From Crocinitomicaceae bacterium (GTDB taxonomy: Bacteria > Bacteroidota > Bacteroidia > Flavobacteriales_D > Crocinitomicaceae), in contig JABSPC010000420.1 in NCBI GenBank assembly GCA_013215515.1, positions 1 to 5,226 of the forward strand: a DNA stretch of 5,226 nucleotides, written 5' to 3'. The notes below the pieces were generated by a model. That model searched no databases, was not told the origin of the DNA, and was given only the letters and a program-made list of their open reading frames with translations. Of this stretch, positions 4,571 to 5,226 are shown piece after piece; position 1 is the stretch's first letter; every line of letters starts with the position of its first letter. The position numbers and the translations under genes were made by a program.

Positions 4571-5226
4571 ATGAAATTTCTAATGGTCACTCTTGTACTT
4601 TCAACTCTCCTTGTTTCTTGTGAAGAAGAGAAGAAGGTTACTGAGCCAATTATCCGCGAAATTCCAGAGCCTGATGTTATCGAACCGGAACCCGATCCAA
4701 TGACGGATAGCGTATTGGAGCGTTATAAATCATTCGGGTTGGTTGAATTGAAGGACGAGCGAATACTAATTGACCTGAGGTATGCAACAGATAACAATTT
4801 TATGAAGACTGTTTTGTACGACACTTTGAACAAGCTATTTGTTCAGAAGGAGGTTAGGGAGCGCTTAATTCGTTGTCAGGATTATCTCGACTCACTTCAC
4901 CCAGGAATGCATTTGAAAATATTTGACGGAGTACGACCGCTTCAAGTTCAAAAGGAAATGTGGGATGCCATGGATACAGTGCCGTTATGGAAGCGTGGTA
5001 AGTTTGTTTCGAATCCAATTTATGGTTCAGGGCACAATTATGGAACATCGGTTGATTTAACTATTTGTGATTCATTGGGTCAAGAATTAGACATGGGAGC
5101 AGGATACGATGATTTTAGAAACATTGCTTTTCCAAGTAAGGAGGCTCATTTCTTAAAAACCGGAGAGTTATCCAAAGCACAATATGAAAATAGGAAGCTT
5201 TTGAGAAAAGTAATGCGTTTTCAGAA
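4571..5226 (+). CDS. D-Ala-D-Ala dipeptidase-like lipoprotein (M15 family, VanX/DdpX type), 3' end outside window
   Basis: ATG 4571 opens a frame that stays open to the window edge (218 codons seen). The first 17 residues are a lipoprotein signal with lipobox L-V-S-C, so Cys17 is the likely lipidated residue. An acidic, proline-rich linker follows (about 18-45, PEPDVIEPEPDP). The catalytic domain begins near residue 55: LIDLRYATDNNF (66-77), FDGVRP (118-123) with Arg122 matching the conserved Arg of VanX, and SGHNYGTSVDLT (153-164), whose His155 and Asp162 have the H-x6-D spacing of the zinc ligands. MGAGYDDF (175-182) is a further family motif. The E-x-x-H motif with the catalytic Glu and third zinc ligand should follow after the window end. 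Family members split D-Ala-D-Ala. A periplasmic or outer-membrane lipoprotein form suggests peptidoglycan turnover or dipeptide use rather than vancomycin resistance, and no van genes are nearby. Confidence 0.88.
   Translation, partial: MKFLMVTLVLSTLLVSCEEEKKVTEPIIREIPEPDVIEPEPDPMTDSVLERYKSFGLVELKDERILIDLRYATDNNFMKTVLYDTLNKLFVQKEVRERLIRCQDYLDSLHPGMHLKIFDGVRPLQVQKEMWDAMDTVPLWKRGKFVSNPIYGSGHNYGTSVDLTICDSLGQELDMGAGYDDFRNIAFPSKEAHFLKTGELSKAQYENRKLLRKVMRFQ

Noticed and set aside
4854..5048. Minus-strand open frame opposite the dipeptidase gene
   Set aside because: It lies wholly antisense to a well-conserved catalytic domain (DGVRP, SGHNYGTSVDLT) and has no recognisable motifs.

Overview
The window reads as chromosomal DNA of a Bacteroidota bacterium, most likely of the Flavobacteriales (Cryomorphaceae-like) type. 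The evidence is a secreted protein with a type IX secretion (T9SS) C-terminal sorting domain, a Crp/Fnr regulator with the spelling usual in this phylum, promoter elements of the Bacteroidota form (TTTG, about 19 nt, TAnnTTTG), low GC content, and genes that mostly lack strong Shine-Dalgarno sequences.

Layout. (1) Positions 1-132 encode the last 43 residues of an IS30-family transposase, whose body lies outside the window. (2) Facing it on the minus strand are a three-helix membrane protein (109-444) and, 21 nt upstream of it, a small c-type cytochrome (466-857), apparently one transcript. The membrane gene runs into the end of the insertion sequence and probably takes its last residues from it. 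The cytochrome signal peptide is split by a one-base frameshift in a T6 run. (3) Divergent from the cytochrome is an Fnr-like regulator (1042-1731). Its upstream DNA holds a very good Bacteroidota promoter, with one Fnr-like palindrome near -42 and a second covering the transcription start. (4) A 345-nt gap (1732-2076) holds a doubtful 47-codon ORF and a promoter candidate. (5) A T9SS-exported protein (2077-2967) follows, ending in a strong terminator. (6) Positions 3058-3275 are a mosaic of inverted repeats and mini-hairpins between convergent genes. (7) A class I/II PLP aminotransferase (3298-4494, minus). (8) Divergent from it, a VanX-like D-Ala-D-Ala dipeptidase lipoprotein (4571 to the window edge), cut before its last catalytic motif.

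How they fit. The cytochrome and the Fnr-like regulator look like a redox or respiration-linked divergent pair, with predicted binding sites suggesting autoregulation and perhaps control of the cytochrome. The other genes look like ordinary housekeeping or accessory genes with no evident shared pathway. I see no defence, CRISPR or phage system. The most notable signals are the broken or recoded cytochrome signal peptide, the double Fnr-like operator, the transposon-made gene end and the intergenic repeat mosaic.
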